Assembly (NCBI GenBank): GCA_016717265.1
Contig: JADKFX010000001.1
Location: 496,001 to 560,000 of the forward strand
Source: Saprospiraceae bacterium
GTDB lineage: Bacteria > Bacteroidota > Bacteroidia > Chitinophagales > Saprospiraceae
Reading direction: 5' to 3'
DNA: 64,000 bases
Of this stretch, positions 56,882-64,000 are shown in pieces. A program made the translations under genes and the position numbers. The notes under the pieces were generated by a model that did no database searches, was not told where the DNA came from, and saw only the letters and a program-made list of their open reading frames with translations. Position 1 is the stretch's first letter. The number at the start of each line of letters is the position of its first letter.

Positions 56882-57127
56882 TTTTGTTGTTTCAATAGCG
56901 CAAATATGTAATTTTGCCCACTCTTAACGAAGAATCCAACAAATATTGTTGGTAATATTATGTTTGTTTATATTTCCATAAAATTTAAGAACCAAATTAA
57001 CTGTAATTAGTTTTTGGTACAATCTGCTTAAAACAAATGCTTTATGAATCTTCTCGAGAAGTAAACTAGCATGAAAACAGCAGCGATCTTAAATTTTTTA
57101 TGGCTTTTTTAAGGTGGTTATTTAATT

Positions 57128-57191
57128 GGTCCCTTAGCTCAGCTGGTTACCTGCCTACTTGGCAGACTTGGCAGGCAGGGAGCATCTGACT
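57128..57191 (+). pseudogene. 5' fragment of a tRNA-CAU gene with palindrome insertion
   Basis: The sequence matches the 5' half of the tRNA at 57251 up to the anticodon stem (GGTCCC-TTAGCTCAGCTGGTTA ... GAGCATCTGACTC), with one change in the acceptor stem. After GGTTA it carries a 30-bp palindromic insertion (57150-57179) at the same site as the copy at 57531. The match ends after CTC; the 3' half is missing. It cannot fold to a tRNA. Confidence 0.8.
57150..57179. repeat. 30-bp palindromic insertion in tRNA fragment
   Basis: The 30 bases start CCTGCCTAC and end GCAGGCAGG, with a TTGGCAGACTTG loop. It differs from the copy at 57553 at one base (A for G) in the left arm, which weakens the stem. 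It sits after the D-loop GGTTA. Confidence 0.85.
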
Positions 57192-57250
57192 CCTTAATTT
57201 TTATTAAAACAACACTCATTCAATATTATTATTTAATCGTTTTTTGTTTT

Positions 57251-57324
57251 GGTCCCATAGCTCAGCTGGTTAGAGCATCTGACTCATAATCAGAGGGTCC
57301 CTGGTTCGAGCCCAGGTGGGACCA
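57251..57324 (+). tRNA. tRNA with anticodon CAU (tRNA-Ile2 or elongator Met)
   Basis: The 74-base gene folds fully: acceptor GGTCCCA/TGGGACC, D stem GCTC/GAGC, anticodon stem TCTGA/TCAGA with loop CTCATAA (anticodon CAT), T stem CCTGG/CCAGG with TTCGAGC, discriminator A. CCA is not encoded. C4-G69 and C5-G68, used by the lysidine synthetase TilS in other bacteria, are present, so tRNA-Ile2 is favoured over Met. It lies between two damaged copies. Confidence 0.95.
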
Positions 57325-57530
57325 CTTTTCAAATTTAATTTACTATTTATATTTAATCGCATTTGAGACATGATTAAATTGTATAAAATAATAAATTAGC
57401 TTTCTATCTCCAAATTTCTTTTTTATTGGTAAAAATTTAGGCTATTAGACCTATGCAATAAACCTGCATTTAAAATTCTTTTGTTTCTTATAACTTATGT
57501 GAAATTCAACTTTAACTTGTTTTTTGTTTT

Positions 57531-57635
57531 GGTCCCATAGCTCAGCTGGTTACCTGCCTGCTTGGCAGACTTGGCAGGCAGGGAGCAATCTGACTCATAA
57601 TCAGAGGGTCCCTGGTTCGAGCCCAGGTGGGACCA
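57531..57635 (+). tRNA. tRNA-CAU gene interrupted by a 30-bp palindrome in the D arm
   Basis: All of the 74-base tRNA at 57251 is present in order, including the CAT anticodon, T arm and acceptor stem, but 30 bases (57553-57582) stand between D-loop GGTTA and D-stem GAGC. One extra A follows GAGC (GAGCAATCTGA). The 20 bases before it (TTGTTTTTTGTTTT) also match the flank of the intact copy. Whether the RNA is processed or functional is unknown. The insert would form a 9-bp hairpin emerging between positions 21 and 22. Confidence 0.7.
57553..57582. repeat. 30-bp palindromic insertion in tRNA
   Basis: The 9-bp arms CCTGCCTGC and GCAGGCAGG flank a 12-base loop TTGGCAGACTTG. It is G+C-rich compared with the surrounding AT-rich DNA and has no visible target-site duplication. 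It occurs twice in the window, both times at the same position of a tRNA gene. Confidence 0.9.
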
Positions 57636-57648
57636 CTTAAAACCCTTC

Positions 57649-57680
57649 TAATTAATTGATTTATAATTAGTTAATTTTTT
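57649..57680 (+). terminator. weak AT-rich terminator-like hairpin after the interrupted tRNA
   Basis: TAATTAATT (57649-57657) pairs with AATTAGTTA (57665-57673) with one wobble, followed by TTTTTT (57675-57680). The stem has only A-T and one G-T pair, so it is weak. Confidence 0.35.
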
Positions 57681-57737
57681 GTGCCTCCTTTTTTGCCTCC
57701 TTTTCTCTTAAACTGCCAAGTGGACAAGCAACACTTC

Positions 57738-58118
57738 TTATTTTGTTTTTTTCGAACCCGGATTAAACTCCATTACATGATAGTAATTAGAATCATGTGC
57801 TACATAAAATAAAGTACTATCATCTAATATTTGAAGGGATTCTGGCCAGGCAAAAAAATGTTTCAAGGTTGGGCGAATTGTATCTATTGAAACCAAATCC
57901 CCATTTAAATTTAGTGTCAAAATTGCAGATGATCCGTAAATACTATTTAATGAAGGATCATTAAAATGTGCTAAAATGAATATTTGTTGGCGCCATTCGA
58001 TTAATGATGTGAAATAATAATATCCGCCGTCTCCCGAATAATGCTTGTTAAAATATAATTGAGCATCGAGAGAAAATCTACAAAAGAGTAAGATGCAAAT
58101 TAATAAAACTCCGCGCAT
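57738..58118 (-). CDS. short secreted protein, probably truncated
   Basis: The 126-residue product has a signal peptide (MRGVLLICILLFCRFSLDA), then a blade-like beta segment with DDSTLFYVAHDSNYYHVMEF and a short Lys-rich end (GSKKTK). Related exported proteins are usually longer and end in a T9SS domain, which is missing here. A perfect hairpin ends 12 bases before the ATG. It probably marks the broken edge of a larger gene next to the tRNA cluster. Confidence 0.6.
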   Translation of the reverse strand: MRGVLLICILLFCRFSLDAQLYFNKHYSGDGGYYYFTSLIEWRQQIFILAHFNDPSLNSIYGSSAILTLNLNGDLVSIDTIRPTLKHFFAWPESLQILDDSTLFYVAHDSNYYHVMEFNPGSKKTK

Positions 58119-58130
58119 AAATTTAAAAAG

Positions 58131-58158
58131 TCAGGAGAGTGAGTATACACTCTCCTGA
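58131..58158 (-). terminator. rho-independent terminator
   Basis: Perfect 11-bp arms TCAGGAGAGTG and CACTCTCCTGA flank a 6-base loop (AGTATA). On the minus strand the stem is followed by CTTTTTAAATTT. It lies about 80 bases after the stop of the 58240-60534 gene and abuts the start of the 57738-58118 gene. Confidence 0.85.
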
Positions 58159-58239
58159 ATGGTTTGATATTTAATTTCGAATAATTTTGTGAATACTGAT
58201 GCTTTTTGTATGGTGTTTTTTGTTTTAAAAATAAGAATA

Positions 58240-60534
58240 TTATATCTTCAACCATTTCCGACTGATTTTCTGTTTAGAATTCTGAATAGAAATTTTGTAC
58301 AAACCCGGATTATAATTTTCAACAGGAATTACCATCTTACTTGTATGAACATTTTTAAACTCTAGTAATGAACTACCTGATAAGTATTCAATCCTAATAT
58401 TATAAGGTAATTCTAAATTGGATTCTATTGTTATGTTCGATGCAGTTGGATTGGGGTAAACTAAGAAATTGTTTAAATTAACATTAACCGTTCTAGTTAA
58501 TACTACAGGTATACAAGTAGTTGTATCAATACATGGAGGTGAATTTAGAATAACCGCATAGCTTCCATCTTTAAATGGTGTAAATGTTTTTTGTATTGCT
58601 CCAGTAATGATACTAAAATTATCATTGCAATCTAACCATTGATAAGTAGCGACACTATCCAATGCAATTAAAGTATTTTGGAGATTGGATACATTGGTAT
58701 CAACATTTACAATAATAAGATTAATTTCAATCAAGCTATCGCAGCCGTGACTATTTCTTAGTTTTTGATAAAACTTACCACTTACGGTATATACTTGATC
58801 GTTAAAACCGAATAATTCACATGCTCTTTTTTGTATCATTGTATCACTTCCATTGTTTATGATTAAGTTTAAGGTTGTGTTGCTATCACAGCCGACTGCA
58901 GTTTGGTTCATGAAAAGAAATGTACCGCTCTCATAATAACTTTTTCCATAAATGACAACACTATCACATGCTGTTTGTACAATGGTCTTATTGTAGGAAT
59001 TATTTATTGTCAGATTTAAATGAGTTGTTTGTTCGCAACATTCCGGATCCCTGGCCTTTATAGTAATCTGGTCGGAACTCGCTGAATATGTCTTACCATC
59101 AATCCATTTATATGAATCACAGGCTGATATTGTATCATACGTGGTATTAGGCTGACAATATTTCAGTTTTAATAAGTAATAATTGGTGATTCCAAAATTA
59201 ATGAAATTGGAGATTCCATTACCAGGATTAAAATCTACAGTATCTTGAAAAATTCCAGTTAAATAGATATTGTCCTTAGCATCTGTTTTTATGTCATATG
59301 CGGCATCAAATCCTTTTCCTCCAATTCTTTTTACACATTTAAAATGACCATTAGAGTCCAATTTCAATATAAAAATATCTGCTTTACCAAAAGAGGTTAA
59401 GCTTTGAGCCCCTGGAATACTATCAAAATCAGAAGTAACTTCAAAAGACCCAGTTAAAAATACATCGTCATGTTGATCTACGTTAACAGACCAACTTATA
59501 TCTGAACCAACTCCACCTACTTTTTTTGCCCATTGTAGTTCGCCATTCCTATTAAATTTGCAAATAAAAATATCATCTCTTCCTGAACATGTTAATTCAT
59601 ATACTCCTGGACCAGGATCAAAATCAGCAATATCATAAAAATAACCTGTGCAGTATAAATTACCCTTAGAATCTAAATCAAGATATCTTGTGAATTCTAT
59701 TTTTTTCCCTCCAAAGTTCTTAGCCCAAATTAATTTTCCGTTTGAATCTAATTTGCAAATAAATCCATCATATTGTCGTTCATTTGAACTTAATTTAAAA
59801 ACTCCGGGCCCAGGATCGAAATCCACTGGCCCAATTATATTCCCAAGAATACATACATTATTATTAAGATCTACTTTAACACTTATACCATGACATGCAG
59901 ATTCACTTTCAAAAGCTTTAACCCATATAATTTTTCCATTAACATCAAGTTTTAAGACATAAATATTAGCTTTTGAGCTTCCTGTTGGACTTAAGGTAAA
60001 TACTCCTGGACCAGAATCAAAATCAACCTTTCCTCTAAATTGACCAGTGATATATATGTTACTTAAACTATCTGCCGTAATTGATGCTGAACCAATTTGG
60101 CTTGGCCCACCAATTTTACCAACCCAAAGTTCATTACCATCTAAATCCAGTTTACTGATTAACATTTTTCCATCGAATGATCCCCCTGTTGCATAGATGT
60201 AACCTTTGTCTCCAATTAGCTGAATATCGTCAGGGTCATCACTTTGTGGGTAAACTTTCACCCAAACCAAATTACCCTTAGAATCCATTTTAGAAATAAA
60301 TGCATCTCCATAATCACCTTTTGCAGTCACATTTTGAGTGCCAGGTCCTGGATCAAGATCTGCAGTCTCTGTAAAAAAACCACTTGTATAAATATTTCCT
60401 GAACTATCAACAGCGATTGCATTACCTCCTATTTCTCCAGTTCCTTTTAATGATTTATTCCAATCAAATTCCTGCGCGAAAACTGAAGTAGACAAAAGAA
60501 TACAACTAGCTTTCAATAAGAACCGATTATTCAT
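58240..60534 (-). CDS. T9SS-secreted SBBP-repeat beta-propeller protein
   Basis: The 764-residue protein has a signal peptide (1-20) and six repeats (about 25-465) of the form DFDPGPGVF.L...G..D.FICKLDSNG.L.WAK..GG, the SBBP/propeller pattern. A Cys-containing stretch with three ACD-type repeats follows (about 470-620). The protein ends with a type A T9SS sorting domain (about 690-764, FLVYPNPTASNITIES). It is exported to the cell surface. The ligand is unknown. Confidence 0.9.
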   Translation of the reverse strand: MNNRFLLKASCILLSTSVFAQEFDWNKSLKGTGEIGGNAIAVDSSGNIYTSGFFTETADLDPGPGTQNVTAKGDYGDAFISKMDSKGNLVWVKVYPQSDDPDDIQLIGDKGYIYATGGSFDGKMLISKLDLDGNELWVGKIGGPSQIGSASITADSLSNIYITGQFRGKVDFDSGPGVFTLSPTGSSKANIYVLKLDVNGKIIWVKAFESESACHGISVKVDLNNNVCILGNIIGPVDFDPGPGVFKLSSNERQYDGFICKLDSNGKLIWAKNFGGKKIEFTRYLDLDSKGNLYCTGYFYDIADFDPGPGVYELTCSGRDDIFICKFNRNGELQWAKKVGGVGSDISWSVNVDQHDDVFLTGSFEVTSDFDSIPGAQSLTSFGKADIFILKLDSNGHFKCVKRIGGKGFDAAYDIKTDAKDNIYLTGIFQDTVDFNPGNGISNFINFGITNYYLLKLKYCQPNTTYDTISACDSYKWIDGKTYSASSDQITIKARDPECCEQTTHLNLTINNSYNKTIVQTACDSVVIYGKSYYESGTFLFMNQTAVGCDSNTTLNLIINNGSDTMIQKRACELFGFNDQVYTVSGKFYQKLRNSHGCDSLIEINLIIVNVDTNVSNLQNTLIALDSVATYQWLDCNDNFSIITGAIQKTFTPFKDGSYAVILNSPPCIDTTTCIPVVLTRTVNVNLNNFLVYPNPTASNITIESNLELPYNIRIEYLSGSSLLEFKNVHTSKMVIPVENYNPGLYKISIQNSKQKISRKWLKI

Positions 60535-60848
60535 AATATTCTGATTTGTTTTTTAACTAGACTATGTTTTTATAAAATAAGACTCCATAAGAAGTAAAAA
60601 TGCTGCATTCAATATTTGGTAAACTTTTAACAAATTATCCTTCTATTCATCTAGTCATTATACAAATTTAGCCTAATTAATTAAAATAGTTCCTGATAAC
60701 TCCCAAAAGAGGAAATGCAAATAGGATATGCGCATTCATAAATCAGCAAGTGCCTTAAAATTACCTTAAAAATTTATTATTATAAAACTTTAACTTCTAC
60801 TAGTCCAAAAACCTTTGCTATTATTTGCTCTATTGATTCTTTTACCTT

Positions 60849-60986
60849 TTAGGATTGGACGGTGGTAAGATTAACCCTGAAAACTACACAAGTACCTTCA
60901 GATTCTAATGCTTTAGCAGATTTAATATCATCAGCAACAATATGTGTAATTCCTACTTCAAGAAGGTTCCAAGTTATTAAAGGCAT
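60849..60986 (-). CDS. possible 45-residue peptide
   Basis: ATG 60986 opens a 45-codon frame to TAA 60849, starting MPLITWNLLEVG and containing IVADDIKSAKALESEG. The composition is protein-like but there is no signal, anchor or family I can name. It could be the 3' end of a decayed gene. Confidence 0.25.
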   Translation of the reverse strand: MPLITWNLLEVGITHIVADDIKSAKALESEGTCVVFRVNLTTVQS

Positions 60987-61209
60987 AAAGATAGCTATAC
61001 GGGGTAATAGTTATAAATAAGGTAAGTGTCCAGGAAGGGTAGTTTTTGTACCTTGGATTTGACTTATTCAACTACCTTATAATATGATTAAGCTATATCT
61101 ATAGACCAGCGCATGCACAGATCTGTAGATCAGGACTTCGTGATCTTGTGCAAGAGCATTCCCATTTTACCTTTTAGACTAATAGGGGAATATCCAAAAA
61201 TGGAATACT

Positions 61210-61260
61210 GTCCTCACTTTCAAAATTTGATTCCCTAAACATAAAGTGAAAGTGGTGACA
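61210..61260. repeat. dispersed imperfect palindrome, copy A
   Basis: This 51-base element begins GTCCTCACTTTC and ends AAGTGAAAGTGGTGACA, with ATTCCCTA in the centre. TCACTTT pairs with AAAGTGA. A second copy stands at 62506-62555 in the same orientation, about 80% identical by eye. The two bracket one T9SS gene. Confidence 0.75.
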
Positions 61261-61392
61261 GATTCATGTTAAGTATCTGATTTATTAGTACTTGACCTAT
61301 GTTATTCAAGTTAACCATTGTCAAGATTTAATGATTGAATGATATATCAATCCTTTTATCGGGGTGTATATCTTCTACATGTCATCCTTTTA

Positions 61393-62439
61393 TTACTTAA
61401 GGATTTTACCAAATTTCAATACCTTATTCTTATTTCTCAGTTCATAAAAGTATATACCATTTGTCAAATTCATTGCATTTATTGAAACTGTTTTTAGAAA
61501 TTCTTGCTTGAGTAGTCTTTGCCCTTGAATATTATGCAGAATAAATTCAATTGGTTCTTCCAGGTTGCTAGTTATATTTACTTCATCAATAACTGGATTA
61601 GGATAAACCAGAATTTGGTTATCTTCATTTTGATCATCAGTGGCAGTTAAACAAGGAGTAACTGATGGTGACAATTCAGAAAGAGAGTATAATCTGACAT
61701 TGTCTAGGACAAGTTCAGTATGATGATATTCAATATGACCCCAATTTGTAAACTTTATTTTATGAGAAGTCGATGTGGCTTTAAATTGGATTAGATACGT
61801 CAAACCTAAACTTCTTTCAATAATATCTGAACTTGTAGGCTTGCATCTCAAATAGTTATTTCCAAAACCAATATCCAAAGCAAATAATCCTTCTAGATAA
61901 AAATTTAATCCATTAGTTTCTCCACCTGCCCAAAATTCTAAAACGTAAGTATTCCCCTTTATTAAACCTGAAACAGTTTGCTCTAGACTAACACCTAATG
62001 GACCACCATAAGCTGTGTCACTCTGAGGGAAACCGTTAGGAATACCAGTTATCATACATGATGTAGAAATTATGCATGAAGTATCAAAAAGTCCATTATT
62101 AATTGAACAAGGATAACCCTTTAGATTTCCAAAATAGGCAGCTTTATTTCCTTCTGGAATTACTGAAAGAGTTCTGTCGAATATATATGCATAAGTTAAC
62201 CTTCCACCACCAATACAATCCCAATTCAATAAATCACATTTGTATTTATTCGAGTTTGGGCAAAAGGAATAATCAAAGTTAGCTGGTATGCAAGTTGTAT
62301 TTTCAAATCCTCCATTTTTTAACAGATTCTGAACTCCAGAACTTATGGAATCATTTTGCTCATAGCATTTTATGCATAAGATTTGACCGGGCAACAAATG
62401 GCAAGTGATCAAGATTGAAAATAAAATGGCATTTTTCAT
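61393..62439 (-). CDS. T9SS-secreted protein with a galactose-binding-like domain
   Basis: The 348-residue protein has a signal peptide (1-19). The middle has LLKNGGFENTTCIP at the start of a beta sandwich, SLEQTVSGLIKGNTYVLEFW and ELVLDNVRLY, the usual signs of a galactose-binding-like or CBM domain (about 38-255). The last ~75 residues are a type A T9SS sorting domain (LVYPNPVIDEVNI). A -7-like TAAATTTG lies on the minus strand at 62467-62460, 22 bases before ATG. Imperfect palindromes stand on both sides. Confidence 0.85.
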   Translation of the reverse strand: MKNAILFSILITCHLLPGQILCIKCYEQNDSISSGVQNLLKNGGFENTTCIPANFDYSFCPNSNKYKCDLLNWDCIGGGRLTYAYIFDRTLSVIPEGNKAAYFGNLKGYPCSINNGLFDTSCIISTSCMITGIPNGFPQSDTAYGGPLGVSLEQTVSGLIKGNTYVLEFWAGGETNGLNFYLEGLFALDIGFGNNYLRCKPTSSDIIERSLGLTYLIQFKATSTSHKIKFTNWGHIEYHHTELVLDNVRLYSLSELSPSVTPCLTATDDQNEDNQILVYPNPVIDEVNITSNLEEPIEFILHNIQGQRLLKQEFLKTVSINAMNLTNGIYFYELRNKNKVLKFGKILK

Positions 62440-62505
62440 GATTCTTGAGATATAGAAACCAAATTTACATAAATTCCTTCAACAATTAATCAGGATCTTG
62501 TACTT

Positions 62506-62555
62506 GTCATCACTTTCAGATTTCATTCCCTATAAATAAAGTGATGGTGATGACA
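62506..62555. repeat. dispersed imperfect palindrome, copy B
   Basis: This 50-base element begins GTCATCACTTTC and ends AAAGTGATGGTGATGACA, with ATTCCCTA in the centre, matching copy A at 61210-61260. Its outer arms GTCATCAC/GTGATGAC pair perfectly over 8 bp. It lies upstream of the T9SS gene and 110 bases before the RadC-like gene. Confidence 0.75.
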
Positions 62556-62664
62556 AATAGGAGATTAGAAACAACCATAAACCTTACTCAGCCTGGATAT
62601 CCCTGCTTATCTCTATGCCATTATGTTATCAATATTTTAAAGTAAGTCATTCAAACAAATACCA

Positions 62665-63099
62665 ATGAACACCATATCAGAAATACAAGTCAGTTATCAT
62701 CCTAAAAGCTCTGATAAACCGCAGATTAAAACCAGTCAGGATGCTTATGAATTAATAAAACCTTTGTACAACGAGGATACACTGCAATACAAAGAGATAT
62801 TCATGGTGCTTTATCTCAACAGATCAAATAGAGTTTTGGGTTATCATGAACACTCAATAGGATCAGATACGGGAACTGTTGTAAGTCCTAAACAGATCAT
62901 TGGAATTGCTTTAAAAGTAAATGCTAGTAGTTTAATTCTGGTCCATAATCATCCAAGTGGAAGTACTAAACCTAGTTCTGCTGATATTGAAATTACCAAG
63001 AGAATTAAAGAAGCTGCTGGATTATTTGAGATCCAGGTATTGGACCATTTGATAATTGGTGATGGGTTTTATTCTATGGCAGATTATGGGATTTTTTGA
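62665..63099 (+). CDS. RadC-family JAB/MPN-domain protein
   Basis: The 144-residue protein consists almost only of the MPN domain. The metal site is HNHPSGSTKPSSAD (His94, His96, Asp107), with a Glu in YKEIFMVLYL. The helix-hairpin-helix of full RadC is missing, as in short RadC-like proteins on mobile elements. Despite the name, DNA repair activity is not established for the family. It lies near an excisionase-like gene. Confidence 0.9.
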   Translation: MNTISEIQVSYHPKSSDKPQIKTSQDAYELIKPLYNEDTLQYKEIFMVLYLNRSNRVLGYHEHSIGSDTGTVVSPKQIIGIALKVNASSLILVHNHPSGSTKPSSADIEITKRIKEAAGLFEIQVLDHLIIGDGFYSMADYGIF

Positions 63100-63136
63100 A
63101 TTAAAGGTAGTTACAGATCTTTGTTTTGTATATAAA

Positions 63137-63688
63137 TTAAAGAATAGTTATTTCTGGTAAATTTCCTGGTTGCCATTTAATTTGAAGTCTTACAATTTTG
63201 GATATACCATTTTTAGTATAGTATTTAAATTTAAGAATTGTTGTTCCACTTTTTATATCTACCATGCCTCTAATTGGTAGGATTACAGGTGCGCATAAAG
63301 ACGCCCATGTATATTTCACATTCATTCTGATTATATCAAGATATACCGTTTGATGAGGAAAAATATCACGTAATGAATTATTTTCAATGTGTGTCCAGGA
63401 ATGGGGAGCAGGGATGAAATTGCTTCTTAAAGTGTCATTATCTTTAACTTCTAAAATATCAAATTCCACTTGTTCTGCAATATTGTTACTATCATTCTCT
63501 ATAACAAGACGAAAGTTAATAAAGCTATTTTGCTCGGTCTGAAGAACATTTTTAAACTTCAATTTGGGTTTCCATAATTTACGTTTTAACTTATCTCCAA
63601 ATAATGCAACCATAACTGCTGCAAAGGATGCTATGCCAGAAAACCATTGAGCAAAATTACCCCAATCAATTGATAATGGACAAAACAT
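63137..63688 (-). CDS. single-pass membrane protein of unknown function
   Basis: The 183-residue protein has one N-terminal membrane helix (about 12-28, FSGIASFAAVMVALFG), a basic linker (DKLKRKLWKPKLKF) and a beta-rich cytosolic or periplasmic domain. The WFSGIASFAAVMVAL start is a pattern seen in many accessory-region proteins. No further call is possible. It is convergent with the RadC-like gene. Confidence 0.7.
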   Translation of the reverse strand: MFCPLSIDWGNFAQWFSGIASFAAVMVALFGDKLKRKLWKPKLKFKNVLQTEQNSFINFRLVIENDSNNIAEQVEFDILEVKDNDTLRSNFIPAPHSWTHIENNSLRDIFPHQTVYLDIIRMNVKYTWASLCAPVILPIRGMVDIKSGTTILKFKYYTKNGISKIVRLQIKWQPGNLPEITIL

Positions 63689-63780
63689 AGAATTTGGTTT
63701 TAAATGTTATAGTAGCCTGAAGATATGTCATAGTGTAGAATTTCTGCAATTAATTTTTAATTAATTTTCATCAATAAAAA

Positions 63781-64000
63781 ATGGAACTGAAATTTGAAGA
63801 CCCACCAAATGCTACATCAAGGATTTTAGAAAAGCTAGAGCGTATTGAGAGACTGTTACTTGGTAATCTTGACAAACATAAGATAGATTCAGATGAACCA
63901 TTAACCATAACTGAAGCTGCTGAATTTTTGGGTTTATCAAAACAAACTATTTATGGGTTTACTAGTAGAAATTTAATCCCTTATTCTAAACCTGGTAAGA
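63781..64000 (+). CDS. excisionase-like helix-turn-helix protein, partial
   Basis: ATG 63781 opens a frame running off the window (73 codons seen). After an N-terminal coiled helix (ILEKLERIERLLLG) comes a MerR/excisionase-type HTH: LTITEAAEFLGLSKQTIYGF ... LIPYSKPGK. In Bacteroidota such proteins often sit next to tyrosine recombinases on integrative elements. The next gene is not visible, so the mobile-element link is an inference. Confidence 0.85.
   Translation, partial: MELKFEDPPNATSRILEKLERIERLLLGNLDKHKIDSDEPLTITEAAEFLGLSKQTIYGFTSRNLIPYSKPGK

Larger units (their letters stand above)
60535..61392. other. 858-base stretch with a small frame and a repeat
   Basis: No full-length gene is seen. 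It holds the 45-codon minus-strand frame at 60849-60986 and the imperfect palindrome at 61210-61260. Between 61000 and 61200 the minus strand has short protein-like stretches broken by stops, possibly a decayed gene. Confidence 0.4.

Noticed and set aside
61000..61200. Possible decayed transposase or recombinase
   Set aside because: Only short fragments between stops on either strand and no recognisable motif.
1..64000. CRISPR array
   Set aside because: No regularly spaced repeats were found by eye; the only short tandem tract is the TGAA repeat at 47364-47391.

Overview
The window looks like chromosomal DNA of a Bacteroidota bacterium, most likely near the Saprospiraceae. It is AT-rich (about one third G+C by eye). 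At least seven secreted proteins carry type IX secretion (T9SS) C-terminal sorting domains. Start codons lack Shine-Dalgarno sequences. The cysS promoter has the phylum's TTTG ... TAnnTTTG form. Several families are typical of this group: a DUF4175 protein followed by an ATP-binding protein and YbeY, a small anti-sigma-like protein, and Kazal-like, dockerin-like and CHU_C modules. The contig is not placed to species.

Layout. 1-2.4 kb: a minus-strand run of small membrane or lipoproteins, two of them tandem paralogues. 2.9-6.3 kb: a 1127-residue secreted modular protein with two cohesin-like domains and a dockerin-like segment. 6.7-12.6 kb: a three-gene minus-strand operon made of a membrane-anchored trypsin-like protease, a secreted protein that may be an outer-membrane protein, and a membrane alpha/beta hydrolase. 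It matches no system I know. 13.2-15.7 kb: an ABC transporter with a LolA-like protein. 15.8-19.5 kb: a phospholipase-D/cardiolipin-synthase-like enzyme, DUF2062, an NTF2-like protein, an O-methyltransferase and a possible 58-residue membrane peptide. 19.6-26.9 kb: a TPR histidine kinase and LuxR-type regulator, then two large secreted beta-propeller proteins.

27-40 kb is mostly housekeeping: DUF1801, SRPBCC, a GT39-like membrane protein, an rRNA methyltransferase, a diheme cytochrome, DUF2147, a YbeY fused to an alkyltransferase-like domain, an RsbW-type ATPase, DUF4175, DapD and a PAP2-like membrane protein. 40-56.9 kb: T9SS proteins, a broken secreted-protein gene, a methyltransferase, CysS, a glutaminyl-cyclase-like M28 enzyme, a second diheme cytochrome, a cupin, a gliding-type giant protein, a beta-helix protein, RecX and a HAD hydrolase.

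57.1-64 kb looks accessory. It starts with a cluster of three related tRNA genes with anticodon CAU. One is intact. One carries a 30-bp palindrome inserted in the D arm. One is a 5' fragment with the same insertion. Downstream are a truncated secreted protein, an SBBP-repeat T9SS protein, a T9SS gene bracketed by two copies of a 50-bp imperfect palindrome, a RadC/MPN protein, and the start of an excisionase-like HTH gene cut by the window end.

The most unusual observations are the palindrome-interrupted tRNA pair, the YbeY-ATL fusion, and the protease/hydrolase membrane operon.
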